Assembly: GCF_041224545.1 (NCBI RefSeq)
Contig: NZ_JBGFGP010000163.1
Location: 148,902-212,901 of the forward strand
DNA length: 64,000 nt
From: Sedimentitalea sp041224545
GTDB taxonomy: Bacteria > Pseudomonadota > Alphaproteobacteria > Rhodobacterales > Rhodobacteraceae
Direction of reading: 5' to 3'
Notes under the pieces: model-generated
Databases searched by the model: none
What the model was told of the DNA's origin: nothing
Seen by the model: only the letters and a program-made list of their open reading frames with translations
Position numbers and translations under genes: made by a program
Shown here: in pieces, positions 46,710-55,171 of the stretch
Layout: the number at the start of each line of letters is the position of its first letter
How positions within the stretch are numbered: the stretch's first letter is position 1

Positions 46710-47566
46710 TTCCGCTCTCCCCTGAGTTCCGCGACTTCGGCGCGCAAGGCTCGTATCTCGGCAAGCATCTCCGTGACATGCGCGTCAACGATATCGGTTT
46801 CGCTCTTCACGAGTTCGCGCAGGTTCTCGAATTCGGCCTCGTTCTCCTCTTCCACCGCAGCCTGCATGGTATTGACCAGCAGACCGATGAACAGGTTCAG
46901 CACCGAAAAGGCCGTGATGACGATGAACGGCACGAAGAACGCCCAGGCATAGGGGTGCACCTCCATCACCGGCCGCACGATGCCCATGGACCAGCTTTCG
47001 AGTGTCATGATCTGAAACAGCGAGTACAGGCTGCGCCCCAGCGTGCCGAACCACTGGCTGAAATCATGCCCGTACATCAGCGTGGCCATGACGCCGAACA
47101 CGTAAAAGACGATCGAGATCATGATGATCACCGCCCCCATGCCCGGCAGCGCATCGAGCAGGGCCTGAACCACCGCCCGCATCTGCGGGATGACCGACAA
47201 CAGGCGCAAGGCGCGGATCACCCGCAACCCGCGCAGTGCCGACAGCCCGCCCTTGTCCGGCAACAGACCCAGTCCGACGACAACGAAATCGAAAATGTTC
47301 CACGGGTTGGAAAAGAAGCCGCGGATGCCATAGGCATAGAATTTGAGCGCCAGTTCCGCGACAAAGATCATCAGAACCATCTTGTCGACGACCTTGAGTG
47401 TCGGGCCGATCACCGCATTGATGCTCTCCGACGTCGACATGCCCAACGTGATTGCGTTGAAAATGATCACGCCAAGGATCGCGTTCTTGACGGAGTCACG
47501 CTCGACAAACTCCAGCGCCTTTGCCCGCAGGGTTGCTGTCTGCTTGGTTTCCGGGCTTGTCTGCAC
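46706..47566 (-). CDS. Voltage-gated sodium channel (BacNaV/NaChBac family)
   Basis: 286 residues with a GTG start at 47566 (AAGGAA upstream). Six helices are visible. S4 has regularly spaced Arg (LRGLRVIRALRLLSVIPQMR, about 115-135). The pore selectivity filter is TLESWSMG near residue 190, identical to that of characterised BacNaV channels such as NavAb, followed by S6 (VITAFSVLNLFIGLLVNTMQ). A C-terminal Glu-rich coiled coil (about 240-286) should tetramerise the channel. It conducts Na+ across the inner membrane on depolarisation. The gene lies 30 bases after clpV and overlaps the sheath fusion by 4 nt, so it belongs to the T6SS transcript. No link between this channel family and T6SS is known to me. 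Confidence 0.95.
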   Translation of the reverse strand: MQTSPETKQTATLRAKALEFVERDSVKNAILGVIIFNAITLGMSTSESINAVIGPTLKVVDKMVLMIFVAELALKFYAYGIRGFFSNPWNIFDFVVVGLGLLPDKGGLSALRGLRVIRALRLLSVIPQMRAVVQALLDALPGMGAVIIMISIVFYVFGVMATLMYGHDFSQWFGTLGRSLYSLFQIMTLESWSMGIVRPVMEVHPYAWAFFVPFIVITAFSVLNLFIGLLVNTMQAAVEEENEAEFENLRELVKSETDIVDAHVTEMLAEIRALRAEVAELRGERK

Positions 47567-47596
47567 GTCTGAAATTCCTTGTTCTATGTCCGGGTC

Positions 47597-50299
47597 CTAC
47601 TCGAACGCGTAAGAGAAACTCTTGCCGTCACTGTCTATCGCGACCTTGCTCACCGCCCCGCCCTGCATCATGCGACGCAGGAACTCTGCAGATATTTCCG
47701 GCAGCATCGTGTTGGTGACGATTGCATCGATCATGCGTCCGCCGCTCTCCAGTTCCTGGCAGCGATCCACAATGGTGCCGACAACGGCATCCGAATATTC
47801 GAACGGAACCCCGTGCGACGTTTCCACACGTCGCTTGATCCGCCCCAATTGCAGACGGGTGATCGCAGCGATCATGTCAGGGCTGAGCGGGTAATAGGGG
47901 ATCGTCACCAGACGCCCGAGCAGTGCCGCCGGGAAGATCCGCAGCAGAGGCTCGCGCAGCGCCTTGGCGATGCCTTCGGGTTCGGGCATCAGATCGGGAT
48001 CCGAGCAAAGGTCCATGATCAGGTCGCTGCCGGCGTTGCTCGTCAGCAGGATCAGGGTGTTCTTGAAATCGATGACACGACCCTCGCCATCCTCCATCAC
48101 GCCCTTGTCGAAGACCTGAAAGAATATCTCGTGCACGTCGGGATGGGCCTTTTCCACCTCGTCCAGCAAGATCACCGAATAGGGCTTGCGCCGCACGGCC
48201 TCGGTCAACACCCCGCCTTCGCCATAGCCGACATAGCCCGGAGGCGCGCCCTTGAGGCTGCTGACGGTGTGCGCCTCCTGATACTCGCTCATGTTGATGG
48301 TGATGACGTTCTGTTCGCCACCATAGAGAACCTCGGCCAGCGCCAGCGCGGTTTCGGTCTTGCCCACACCGGATGTACCCGCGAGCAGGAATACCCCGAT
48401 CGGCTTGGACGGGTTGTCGAGTCCGGCACGGCTGGTCTGGATGCGCTTGGCGATCATCCGCATCGCGTGATCCTGGCCTATCACACGTTTCGCCAGATGG
48501 TCCTGAAGGTTCAGGATGGTCTCGATTTCGTCCTTGACCATGCGCCCCACGGGGATACCCGTCCAATCGCCGACGACACTGGCCACCGCCTGATGATCGA
48601 CAATCGGCAGGATCAGCGGGCTTTCCCCCTGCACCTCGGTCAGTTCGGCATTCCTGGCCTTCAATTCCGACAGCAGGTTCGCGCGCTCCGTGTCGCTCAA
48701 CGGGCTGGCCTCGGCGTCCTCGCTGCCAGGTTCGGCCTCGACCGGCGTGCCGCCCTCGCGCAGCCGCGCCCGCAGATCGAGGATGGTTTCAACCACCGCC
48801 TTCTCCCGCTCCCACCGTTCGGTCAGACCGGCCAGCCGGGTTTCTTCCGTCGCCTTGGCCTGCGAAACGGCATCGCGGCGTTCTGCGACGTCATAACCCG
48901 CCGTCTCATCGCGATCTATGATCTCAAGCTCGGTTGTCAGCGCCTCGATCCGGCGGCGGCTGTCATCCACCTCAGCCGGCACCGCGTGCTGGCTGACCGC
49001 AACGCGGGCGCAGGCCGTATCGAGCAGGCTGACCGATTTGTCAGGCAGTTGCCGCGCCGGGATATAGCGCGCCGACAGGGTCACCGCAGCCTCGATACCC
49101 TGATCGAGAACCTGTACCTTGTGGTGTTTTTCAAGCATCGAAGCGATACCGCGCATCATCAGGATCGCCTTATCGATACCGGGCTCGTCGACCTGCACAA
49201 CCTGGAAGCGGCGGGTCAGCGCGGGGTCTTTTTCGATGTATTTCTTGTATTCGGCCCAGGTGGTCGCGCCGATGGTCCGCAAGGTGCCCCGTGCCAGCGC
49301 CGGTTTCAGCAGGTTCGCCGCATCGCCAGTGCCTGCGGCCCCGCCCGCCCCTACCAGCGTATGGGTTTCATCCACGAACATCACGATGGGCGTCGGGCTG
49401 GCCTGCACCTCGTCAATCACCTGTCGCAGACGGTTCTCGAACTCGCCCTTCATGCTGGCACCGGCCTGCAACAACCCCACGTCCAGCACGAGCAAGCGCA
49501 CGTTCTGCAACGCCGGCGGCACATCGCCGCGCGCGATCCGCAGTGCAAAGCCTTCGACCACCGCGGTTTTGCCGACACCCGCCTCACCGGTCAGGATCGG
49601 GTTGTTCTGGCGTCGCCGCATCAGCACATCGACGATCTGGCGGATCTCTTCGTCACGGCCGACAATCGGGTCGATCTCGCCGTTGCGGGCCTGTTCCGTG
49701 AGGTCGGTACAGAACCGGTCGAGCGCCTCGGTGCTGCCCAACTGTGCCTGCCGCGCGCCGCTGGCTTCGCCCGGTTCCGCGCCACCGCCCGTCTGACTGC
49801 CGTCCTTGGGGCGCATGGCCTCTTCCGGCGATCCATCGGTTGCCATGGCAAAGTTGTCGGCCAGATCGTCGGCGCCGATACTGCCGAGTTCCGAAGACAT
49901 GGATGTCAGGATGTTGCGCAAAGCGGGCGTCTTGAGCATCCCGAGCAAAAGGTGGCCTGTGCGGACCTGATTGGAACTGAACAGAAGCGACCCCCAAAGC
50001 CAGCCGCGTTCCATCGCGTCCATCAGGTGATCGGACAGATCCGAGATCGCACTTGCCCCGCGCGGAAGGGCGTCGAGCGCACGGGTCAATTCGGCGGAAA
50101 TCCTGCCGGCGTCCAGATCGTAATGATCAACGATCCGATGCAGGTCACTGTCCTGCGCGTTCAGGATCTGATGCATCCAGTGTACGACCTCGACATAAGG
50201 ATTGCCCCGCATCTTGCAGAACACCGTGGCCCCCTCGACGGCCTGGTAGCCGAGCTTGTTGAGCTTGCCAAAGAGCGCTACGCGGCTGATCTCGGTCAT
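47597..50299 (-). CDS. tssH: T6SS sheath-recycling AAA+ ATPase ClpV (TssH)
   Basis: 900 residues from ATG 50299 (AGGAAGGA upstream). The N-terminal Clp-N-like domain includes RVALFGKLNKLGYQAVEGAT. First AAA+: GEAGVGKTAVVEGFALRIA and LFVDETH-type VMFVDETHTLVGAGG. A middle coiled coil (about 430-540) precedes the second AAA+: FLLAGTSGVGKTETALAL and GYGEGGVLTEAVRRKPYSV with ILLDEVEKAHPDV. ClpV disassembles contracted TssB/TssC sheath by threading TssC. In this locus it is encoded immediately before the sodium channel and the sheath fusion, a possible additional substrate. It lies 28 bases after tssG. Confidence 0.95.
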   Translation of the reverse strand: MTEISRVALFGKLNKLGYQAVEGATVFCKMRGNPYVEVVHWMHQILNAQDSDLHRIVDHYDLDAGRISAELTRALDALPRGASAISDLSDHLMDAMERGWLWGSLLFSSNQVRTGHLLLGMLKTPALRNILTSMSSELGSIGADDLADNFAMATDGSPEEAMRPKDGSQTGGGAEPGEASGARQAQLGSTEALDRFCTDLTEQARNGEIDPIVGRDEEIRQIVDVLMRRRQNNPILTGEAGVGKTAVVEGFALRIARGDVPPALQNVRLLVLDVGLLQAGASMKGEFENRLRQVIDEVQASPTPIVMFVDETHTLVGAGGAAGTGDAANLLKPALARGTLRTIGATTWAEYKKYIEKDPALTRRFQVVQVDEPGIDKAILMMRGIASMLEKHHKVQVLDQGIEAAVTLSARYIPARQLPDKSVSLLDTACARVAVSQHAVPAEVDDSRRRIEALTTELEIIDRDETAGYDVAERRDAVSQAKATEETRLAGLTERWEREKAVVETILDLRARLREGGTPVEAEPGSEDAEASPLSDTERANLLSELKARNAELTEVQGESPLILPIVDHQAVASVVGDWTGIPVGRMVKDEIETILNLQDHLAKRVIGQDHAMRMIAKRIQTSRAGLDNPSKPIGVFLLAGTSGVGKTETALALAEVLYGGEQNVITINMSEYQEAHTVSSLKGAPPGYVGYGEGGVLTEAVRRKPYSVILLDEVEKAHPDVHEIFFQVFDKGVMEDGEGRVIDFKNTLILLTSNAGSDLIMDLCSDPDLMPEPEGIAKALREPLLRIFPAALLGRLVTIPYYPLSPDMIAAITRLQLGRIKRRVETSHGVPFEYSDAVVGTIVDRCQELESGGRMIDAIVTNTMLPEISAEFLRRMMQGGAVSKVAIDSDGKSFSYAFE

Positions 50300-50327
50300 C
50301 TGGTGTCCTTCCTGGTCAATATTCGCA

Positions 50328-51371
50328 TCACGGCCCCGCCCTCGCAGTTGAAATATCCGGATAGAGGAACAGGTCTGCGGCGTCGGCGCGCGTATCGTCC
50401 GGATCGGGGCGCGAACGGATCCAGCTTGTATGTCCAAGCCGCGTGTTCCCTCCGAGACTGGCGCGGGGCACCTCGTCTCCTGCCAGGACAAGGTTCACAT
50501 CCCAGTCCAGACTGTCGCCCGCATAGTTGCGCACGATGGATTGCAGCCGCGCCAGCGAGTCTCCTCCCGGCAGCAAGCGGTGATACTCGGACAGCGAAAG
50601 CGGGCCGATGCGCAGCCTGAACTTGGCCCCGCGTGTCCACACCCGCTGGCCGATGCTGGTGTTGCGGCCCAATGCGGCGCGTTGGCCGAGTTGCCACCGA
50701 TCGCCGGGTTCGAGATCAAGCCAGCTGCCGACGAATTGCTGCAACCGCACCGGCGCCTCGAAAAATGCGGAGAGGATAGAGACCAGTCCTTCGGGATTGC
50801 GCGACGCTTGTGAAAGATGCCCGGCAAAATGCAGCTTGGCCAGGTCCGGCATCGCGTCACGGTCGCGCAATGCCGGACCGTGATACCCCGACAAGGCCGC
50901 CACCTTGCGCGCCATCGGGTCATCCGTACGATCAAAACTCGGGGCGGGCTGGCCGGTGGTCCAGGCGCGATACAACAGGCTCATCATGCGATGGGTCAGC
51001 ATGTCGGCAAAGGCCACGAAGGTGCTGTCGCGGTGGTTTCTGTACCGGTCGCGGACATATTGCGTCATGTGCAGGGGCAGCGGCCCGTTGGGTCCGAAGA
51101 GACCAAAGAACCGGTTGGTCAGCCGCGCCGGACGACCACCCACGCCCAGTTTGAACGCGGCAATCGTCGATGGCGGAAACGCCAGTTCCGCCTCTTGTCC
51201 CAAACGCACCTTGTCTTCGCGGGGGCGACGGCTCTCGCCCAGACGGGGCGCTTCGTCAAAGGTCGCTTCGATAACCCGGAGCGCCTGAAAAACATGATGC
51301 TTTTCCGGTTCCTTCGTCAGCCTGTCAAAATGGCTCAAATCATCCGGCCCAGTCCGGTTTCCGGTCGCCAT
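50328..51371 (-). CDS. tssG: T6SS baseplate protein TssG
   Basis: 347 residues from ATG 51371, which overlaps the 3' end of tssF by 37 nt; CGGAGA lies about ten bases upstream. TssG blocks: HHVFQALRVIEATFDEAPRLG, taken as FQALRVIEA, then AELAFPPSTIAAFKLG, LTNRFFGLFGPNGPLPLHMT and RDSTFVAFADMLTHRM, with WTRGAKFRLRIGPLSLSEYH. TssG joins TssF and TssE in the baseplate wedge around VgrG. Gene order tssE-tssF-tssG-clpV is the commonest T6SS arrangement. Confidence 0.95.
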   Translation of the reverse strand: MATGNRTGPDDLSHFDRLTKEPEKHHVFQALRVIEATFDEAPRLGESRRPREDKVRLGQEAELAFPPSTIAAFKLGVGGRPARLTNRFFGLFGPNGPLPLHMTQYVRDRYRNHRDSTFVAFADMLTHRMMSLLYRAWTTGQPAPSFDRTDDPMARKVAALSGYHGPALRDRDAMPDLAKLHFAGHLSQASRNPEGLVSILSAFFEAPVRLQQFVGSWLDLEPGDRWQLGQRAALGRNTSIGQRVWTRGAKFRLRIGPLSLSEYHRLLPGGDSLARLQSIVRNYAGDSLDWDVNLVLAGDEVPRASLGGNTRLGHTSWIRSRPDPDDTRADAADLFLYPDISTARAGP

Positions 51372-53212
51372 CTGGCAATTTCTCCGCGTGTCTGCGTTTT
51401 CAATACGGTTTCGGTAAAACTGTTGATCGTTGTGTATCGGCGCATGAACCGTTCCAGCACCGCGCCGAGCACATACGCGCTCGTGCCCTCGAAAAAGCTC
51501 TCGTCGATGCCAATCGTGACCTCGACGCCGCGCACCGCCGTTGACAGAATCTCGTCGCTCATCCGGCGCACGATGGGACGGCTGGAAACCGAAACGATCC
51601 CTTCCAGCTGCTTTTCCGTAACCCGATCCCCCAGCGGCGCATAAAGCCCGACCAGCTCGCGCAACGCCGCCGCCGAGTCCCCCTTGCCGGCATCGGCGAT
51701 CGACAGGTAGTTGAGGCTCAGGTGGCTGATCAGCCGCCATGCGGTATCCCCCTGCGCCAGTGTCGGATGCGGACGTGTCGGAGAGACAGGCAGGCGGATG
51801 GATTTGACCGGGCCGCCCTCGGGCATCCGGAACACATCCGCATCTCCGGTCGCCAGCAAAAGCGGCAGGTCGCGGTTTGAGCACATGGCCTGCACCGCAA
51901 GTTGATCAAGGTTGGCCGGATAGGGCGTTTGCGCCCGGTCAACCAGCGTCACAAAAACCTCGGACCCAAGATAGGATGTCCGTACCCCCCGCAGCCGCTC
52001 TTTTTCCGAGCGCTGTCGCATGCGGCGGTGAATCGTGTAATAGGCCGGGTGGGTTTCCCCTGCGGCGGTGAAATCGGTCGCGGAATAGAACGGGCGGAAA
52101 ACAACGTCGTCTCCGCCAGCGCTGCTGATGCCGGTGACGCTCTGAAGCGAATGAATTTCAAAGTCCAGCGCGGCCGTCCGGCTGGGGATCACGTGCTGCT
52201 CGGTATCGCTGGCAAGCACGTGCACCCGGTCGCAGCGCTTCGGAAACAGGTTGATGGCGGGCACCGCGTTCGGGGTAAAGGCCTCGGCAACAACCATCGG
52301 CGCCACCTCGCTACGCCCTTCCCGCAGCAGGATGTAGATATCGACATCCGGCCCGGTCGCGCGGGCAAGTGCAGGTTGCACCCCCTGAAGTTCGACAAAC
52401 AGGAACCGTTCGGGCATCGCGAAATATTCCTGCAACAACCGATACCCGTCGAAAGAGCGGCGCGGCGTCGGCAGCAGGGCTTCGTCCTGATCAAAGCCGC
52501 GATTCACCACCGCACCCCGCACCAGCGGTTCCGCCCAGTCGGCCCGCCGGTCGGTCGAGCGACCGCAGAGCGCACTGACCTGCGTCGACAGCAATTCAAG
52601 CAACGCCCAACTGTTGCCGGCACTGCTGTCGAGAAACAGGGTCAGATCGTCCATCGGCATCTCGGCGATCGGACCGCCATCGGACCGTCTGAGCCTGAGC
52701 CGAATGGCGGCACGCGCCTCGGCCTGTCCGGCAACGCCTGCGGCCACCAGTTCCCCACGCCCGTCGATATATTCCGCCTCGCTGATCCGGATCGGCCACA
52801 TCGTCATCTCTGCGGCAGTGCGAAATTCGCAGGGTGTGTTCTCGCCCTCCATCAACCGGCTGCGCAACGAGGTATGACGCGGCAGGACATAGCCACTCTT
52901 GACCGCGGAATTGGACGTGTCCGGTTCGAAAGCGGCAATCATCATCGAAGGCGTCGGCGCGAGGTAATGCGGATAGACGATCTCAAGCAGGTTGCTGGTA
53001 AAATTCGGATATTGAAGCTCAAGCTCGAGCTGCACGCGCGCCGAGAGAAACGCCACCCCCTCCAGAAGCCGTTCGACATAGGGGTCGAGCACCTCGACCC
53101 CCTCCATGCCCAGCCGGCTGGCGATTTTGGGATAGGCCGCCGCGAACTCGGCGCCCATGTCACGCAGGAAGATCAGCTCGTTCTCGTAATGCTTCATCAG
53201 GCGTGTATCCAT
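51335..53212 (-). CDS. tssF: T6SS baseplate protein TssF
   Basis: 625 residues. The signature start LMKHYENELIFLRDMGAEFA and FAAAYPKIASRLGMEGVEV, with DPYVERLLEGVAFLSARVQL and YPNFTSNLLEIVYPHYLAP, identify TssF (VasA). The ATG is 5 bases after the tssE stop. An in-frame ATG five codons later is an alternative. Two TssF copies bind one TssG in each baseplate wedge. The C-terminal block DRVTEKQLEGIVSVSSRPIV is also present. No anomalies were seen. Confidence 0.96.
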   Translation of the reverse strand: MDTRLMKHYENELIFLRDMGAEFAAAYPKIASRLGMEGVEVLDPYVERLLEGVAFLSARVQLELELQYPNFTSNLLEIVYPHYLAPTPSMMIAAFEPDTSNSAVKSGYVLPRHTSLRSRLMEGENTPCEFRTAAEMTMWPIRISEAEYIDGRGELVAAGVAGQAEARAAIRLRLRRSDGGPIAEMPMDDLTLFLDSSAGNSWALLELLSTQVSALCGRSTDRRADWAEPLVRGAVVNRGFDQDEALLPTPRRSFDGYRLLQEYFAMPERFLFVELQGVQPALARATGPDVDIYILLREGRSEVAPMVVAEAFTPNAVPAINLFPKRCDRVHVLASDTEQHVIPSRTAALDFEIHSLQSVTGISSAGGDDVVFRPFYSATDFTAAGETHPAYYTIHRRMRQRSEKERLRGVRTSYLGSEVFVTLVDRAQTPYPANLDQLAVQAMCSNRDLPLLLATGDADVFRMPEGGPVKSIRLPVSPTRPHPTLAQGDTAWRLISHLSLNYLSIADAGKGDSAAALRELVGLYAPLGDRVTEKQLEGIVSVSSRPIVRRMSDEILSTAVRGVEVTIGIDESFFEGTSAYVLGAVLERFMRRYTTINSFTETVLKTQTRGEIARWRPETGLGRMI

Positions 53213-53217
53213 GGCGG

Positions 53218-53715
53218 CTAGCGGCCCCCGTCCACGGAGATTTCACCGGTCGTGACGTCCACCTGACTGCGCAGGTACAGTTCGAGCGGCAAGGGCTGGG
53301 CCCACATGTCAGCACGGATGATCAGCGCGACGGTCATGTCTTTTCCGGTGTCGTCCGGATTGAGCGTGACCTCTACCGTACCGTCTATGATGCGAGGCTC
53401 GTAAACCGCGATTGCCCGCTGGATGGAGCGGCGTATCTGCTCGGCCCGTTCTGCTGTCGAAAACTCGCCTGACACCTCGCGCAAGCCATAGTTTACGACA
53501 CTGCGCGCGACATTGGGCAGCGCCGCCGCATCAAATGAGCTTTCGGTATTGGTGGTGTTGAGCAACCAGGACAGATCGCGCTGGATGATGTCGCGCAGGC
53601 GCGAGATGTCGATCACCCGCGAATCCCTGGTTTCCCTGGGATTACCCGGCTCGTTGTCGGTCAACCGGTCCAGCAAAGAGGGTTGCAAGCGCTCGGCAAG
53701 GGTCTTGTCAGCCAT
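53218..53715 (-). CDS. tssE: T6SS baseplate protein TssE (gp25-like)
   Basis: 165 residues from ATG 53715, which overlaps the end of tagJ by 8 nt. gp25/lysozyme-like baseplate features: LQPSLLDRLTDNEPGNPRE, RDIIQRDLSWLLNTTN and the C-terminal EVTLNPDDTGKDMTVALIIR with LELYLRSQVDVTTG. It nucleates sheath assembly at the baseplate. A longer frame upstream (to 53769) lacks family similarity and is not used. Confidence 0.93.
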   Translation of the reverse strand: MADKTLAERLQPSLLDRLTDNEPGNPRETRDSRVIDISRLRDIIQRDLSWLLNTTNTESSFDAAALPNVARSVVNYGLREVSGEFSTAERAEQIRRSIQRAIAVYEPRIIDGTVEVTLNPDDTGKDMTVALIIRADMWAQPLPLELYLRSQVDVTTGEISVDGGR

Positions 53716-54529
53716 CGTCGGATGCGCTCGCGGAAGTCGGAGCGCCCTCCATGACAAGGCTGCGGACATCCATCAACGCAACATCGCCCTGATCGGTCGC
53801 GAACAGTCGCTGGCCCGCGCCGACAAATGTCTCGCCGCCCACATCCGACCAGGTGGTCGCCCGCGCCAGGGTGTTCGCGGGGTCGTCGCCATCGGTGGTC
53901 CCGACGTAGCGGGTCGGGATCAATGCGGCGACTTCGCCACCGTTCTGCAAACCAAGCGTTGCCGCGGTCCAGACCGCATCGCGCAGGTCGCTGGGCGCCT
54001 CCATCGACAGGGACGCGACCGAGCTGAAGGGCAGCCAGAAATAACGTCCGTTCACAATGATCTCGAGCACCGGACCCAGACGCATATCGGCATCGGCGAT
54101 CCACTGAAATGCCTGTCCGTCGATCACACCCGCGCAGGCAGGCGCCGCATCAAAGGCACGGGTGCGCAACGCCGCAGCCTCCTCGGATCTACCGGCGGCC
54201 AGCAGTTTCTGCGCCTCGATCAGCAGCGCCAGCCATTCTGCCGGTTCGCCGAAAATCAAAGGCTCTTTCTCGCCGGCGAATACCTTTTCGCGATAGACCT
54301 CGCAGATGATCGCCTCGCGATAGGTCTGTGCCATCATCGTGGCGGCGCTGTCCATTTCCGCACTCAGCTTCAACTGGGTGATCGCCCGCTTCCAATCTCC
54401 CAGAACGCAAAGAAGCTGAAACAGGAAAATCCGGAGCTTCGGGTCGGCAGGGTTTGCTCTGACCTCGTCCTGCAGCGCGGCAAGCGCAGCCTTCGGATCG
54501 CCTGATTTCAGATGTTCTTCTGGGGTCAT
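53708..54529 (-). CDS. tagJ: T6SS accessory protein TagJ (ImpE family)
   Basis: 273 residues. The N-terminal helical-repeat part (HLKSGDPKAALAALQDEVRA; KLRIFLFQLLCVLGDWKRAI) and the C-terminal domain (FQWIADADMRLGPVLEIIVN; WLPFSSVASLSMEAP; LIPTRYVGT) are typical of ImpE/TagJ. Family members bind TssB near its ClpV-interacting helix and modulate sheath turnover. In a locus with two TssB domains (TssB and the fusion) TagJ may bind either. It is separated from hcp by a 74-base gap containing a strong hairpin. Confidence 0.92.
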   Translation of the reverse strand: MTPEEHLKSGDPKAALAALQDEVRANPADPKLRIFLFQLLCVLGDWKRAITQLKLSAEMDSAATMMAQTYREAIICEVYREKVFAGEKEPLIFGEPAEWLALLIEAQKLLAAGRSEEAAALRTRAFDAAPACAGVIDGQAFQWIADADMRLGPVLEIIVNGRYFWLPFSSVASLSMEAPSDLRDAVWTAATLGLQNGGEVAALIPTRYVGTTDGDDPANTLARATTWSDVGGETFVGAGQRLFATDQGDVALMDVRSLVMEGAPTSASASDDG

Positions 54530-54564
54530 GCAAAGGGTTCCGGATGCAAAATATCAAATGAACA

Positions 54565-54589
54565 TGCCTGGCCGTGATCCGGCCAGGCA
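54565..54589 (-). terminator. Hairpin downstream of hcp (possible attenuator or mRNA-stabilising stem)
   Basis: TGCCTGGCCG and CGGCCAGGCA form a perfect 10-bp stem with a 5-base loop, 14 bases after the hcp stop in the direction of transcription. It is followed by a moderately T-rich stretch (ATGTTCATTTGATATTTT) with no pure T run. A leaky terminator or 3' stabiliser here would raise hcp over tagJ-tssE and later genes, consistent with the large amounts of Hcp needed. Confidence 0.6.
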
Positions 54590-54603
54590 GGCAGTTGAAA
54601 CGA

Positions 54604-55104
54604 TCAGATCATTTCACTCTTCATGACGTTCCAGGCAAAATCGGATTTACCCTTGTTCAGTGCTCCGGTTTCAGGATCGGCTTGTTTGTACTCGACCTTG
54701 ATCGTGCGATAGGCCAGTTCCCAGTTCTCTTCCGGGATCTGCTCTTCCCCGCCTGTAACATCGTACTTGTCGATCACCGAGTGAGTCAGAGTGAAGATGA
54801 GATAAGGCTCCATGCCGGTCTTGCCGTCCTGACCCGAGCGGCAGAGATGGATAACCGTCTTGTCGCGCACCGTGCCGTTGGCGACGGACAACATGAGCTT
54901 TGGCGATGCGAGGCTGAGTTCGGACGTCACGCTGATCTTGCCGAAATTGGCATTGGCATAGCCACGCTGGGTCGTGCCCAGGTCGGACATGTCCAGCGTA
55001 CGCTCGACATTGAACGAGACGGTCTTGAGCGGGATCCAGTTTTCATGGTTGCTGTCCATGCTTTCGCCGTCAGCACCGGTAATTTGAATAAATGCGTTTT
55101 CCAT
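54604..55104 (-). CDS. hcp: T6SS tube protein Hcp (TssD)
   Basis: 166 residues, the usual size. Hcp1-family features: AFIQITGADGESMDSNHENW, SFNVERTLDMSDLGTTQRGY, FGKISVTSELSLASPKLM and the C-terminal FAWNVMKSEMI. No extension is fused. It assembles the inner tube within the sheath and can carry small effectors. AAGGAA precedes the ATG. It is expressed after tssC, with 67 bases between, and is followed by a hairpin that may set its level apart. Confidence 0.95.
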   Translation of the reverse strand: MENAFIQITGADGESMDSNHENWIPLKTVSFNVERTLDMSDLGTTQRGYANANFGKISVTSELSLASPKLMLSVANGTVRDKTVIHLCRSGQDGKTGMEPYLIFTLTHSVIDKYDVTGGEEQIPEENWELAYRTIKVEYKQADPETGALNKGKSDFAWNVMKSEMI

Positions 55105-55171
55105 AGTGTTTTCCTTTCACTGATTGACGCAATGCGCCATTCTTGGGGGTAGCGCCTTCCTGAAGCCGTAA

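Noticed and set aside
51372..51884. N-terminal extension of TssG
   Set aside because: It overlaps tssF out of frame and reads as low-quality Arg/Gly-rich sequence; TssG similarity starts after ATG 51371.
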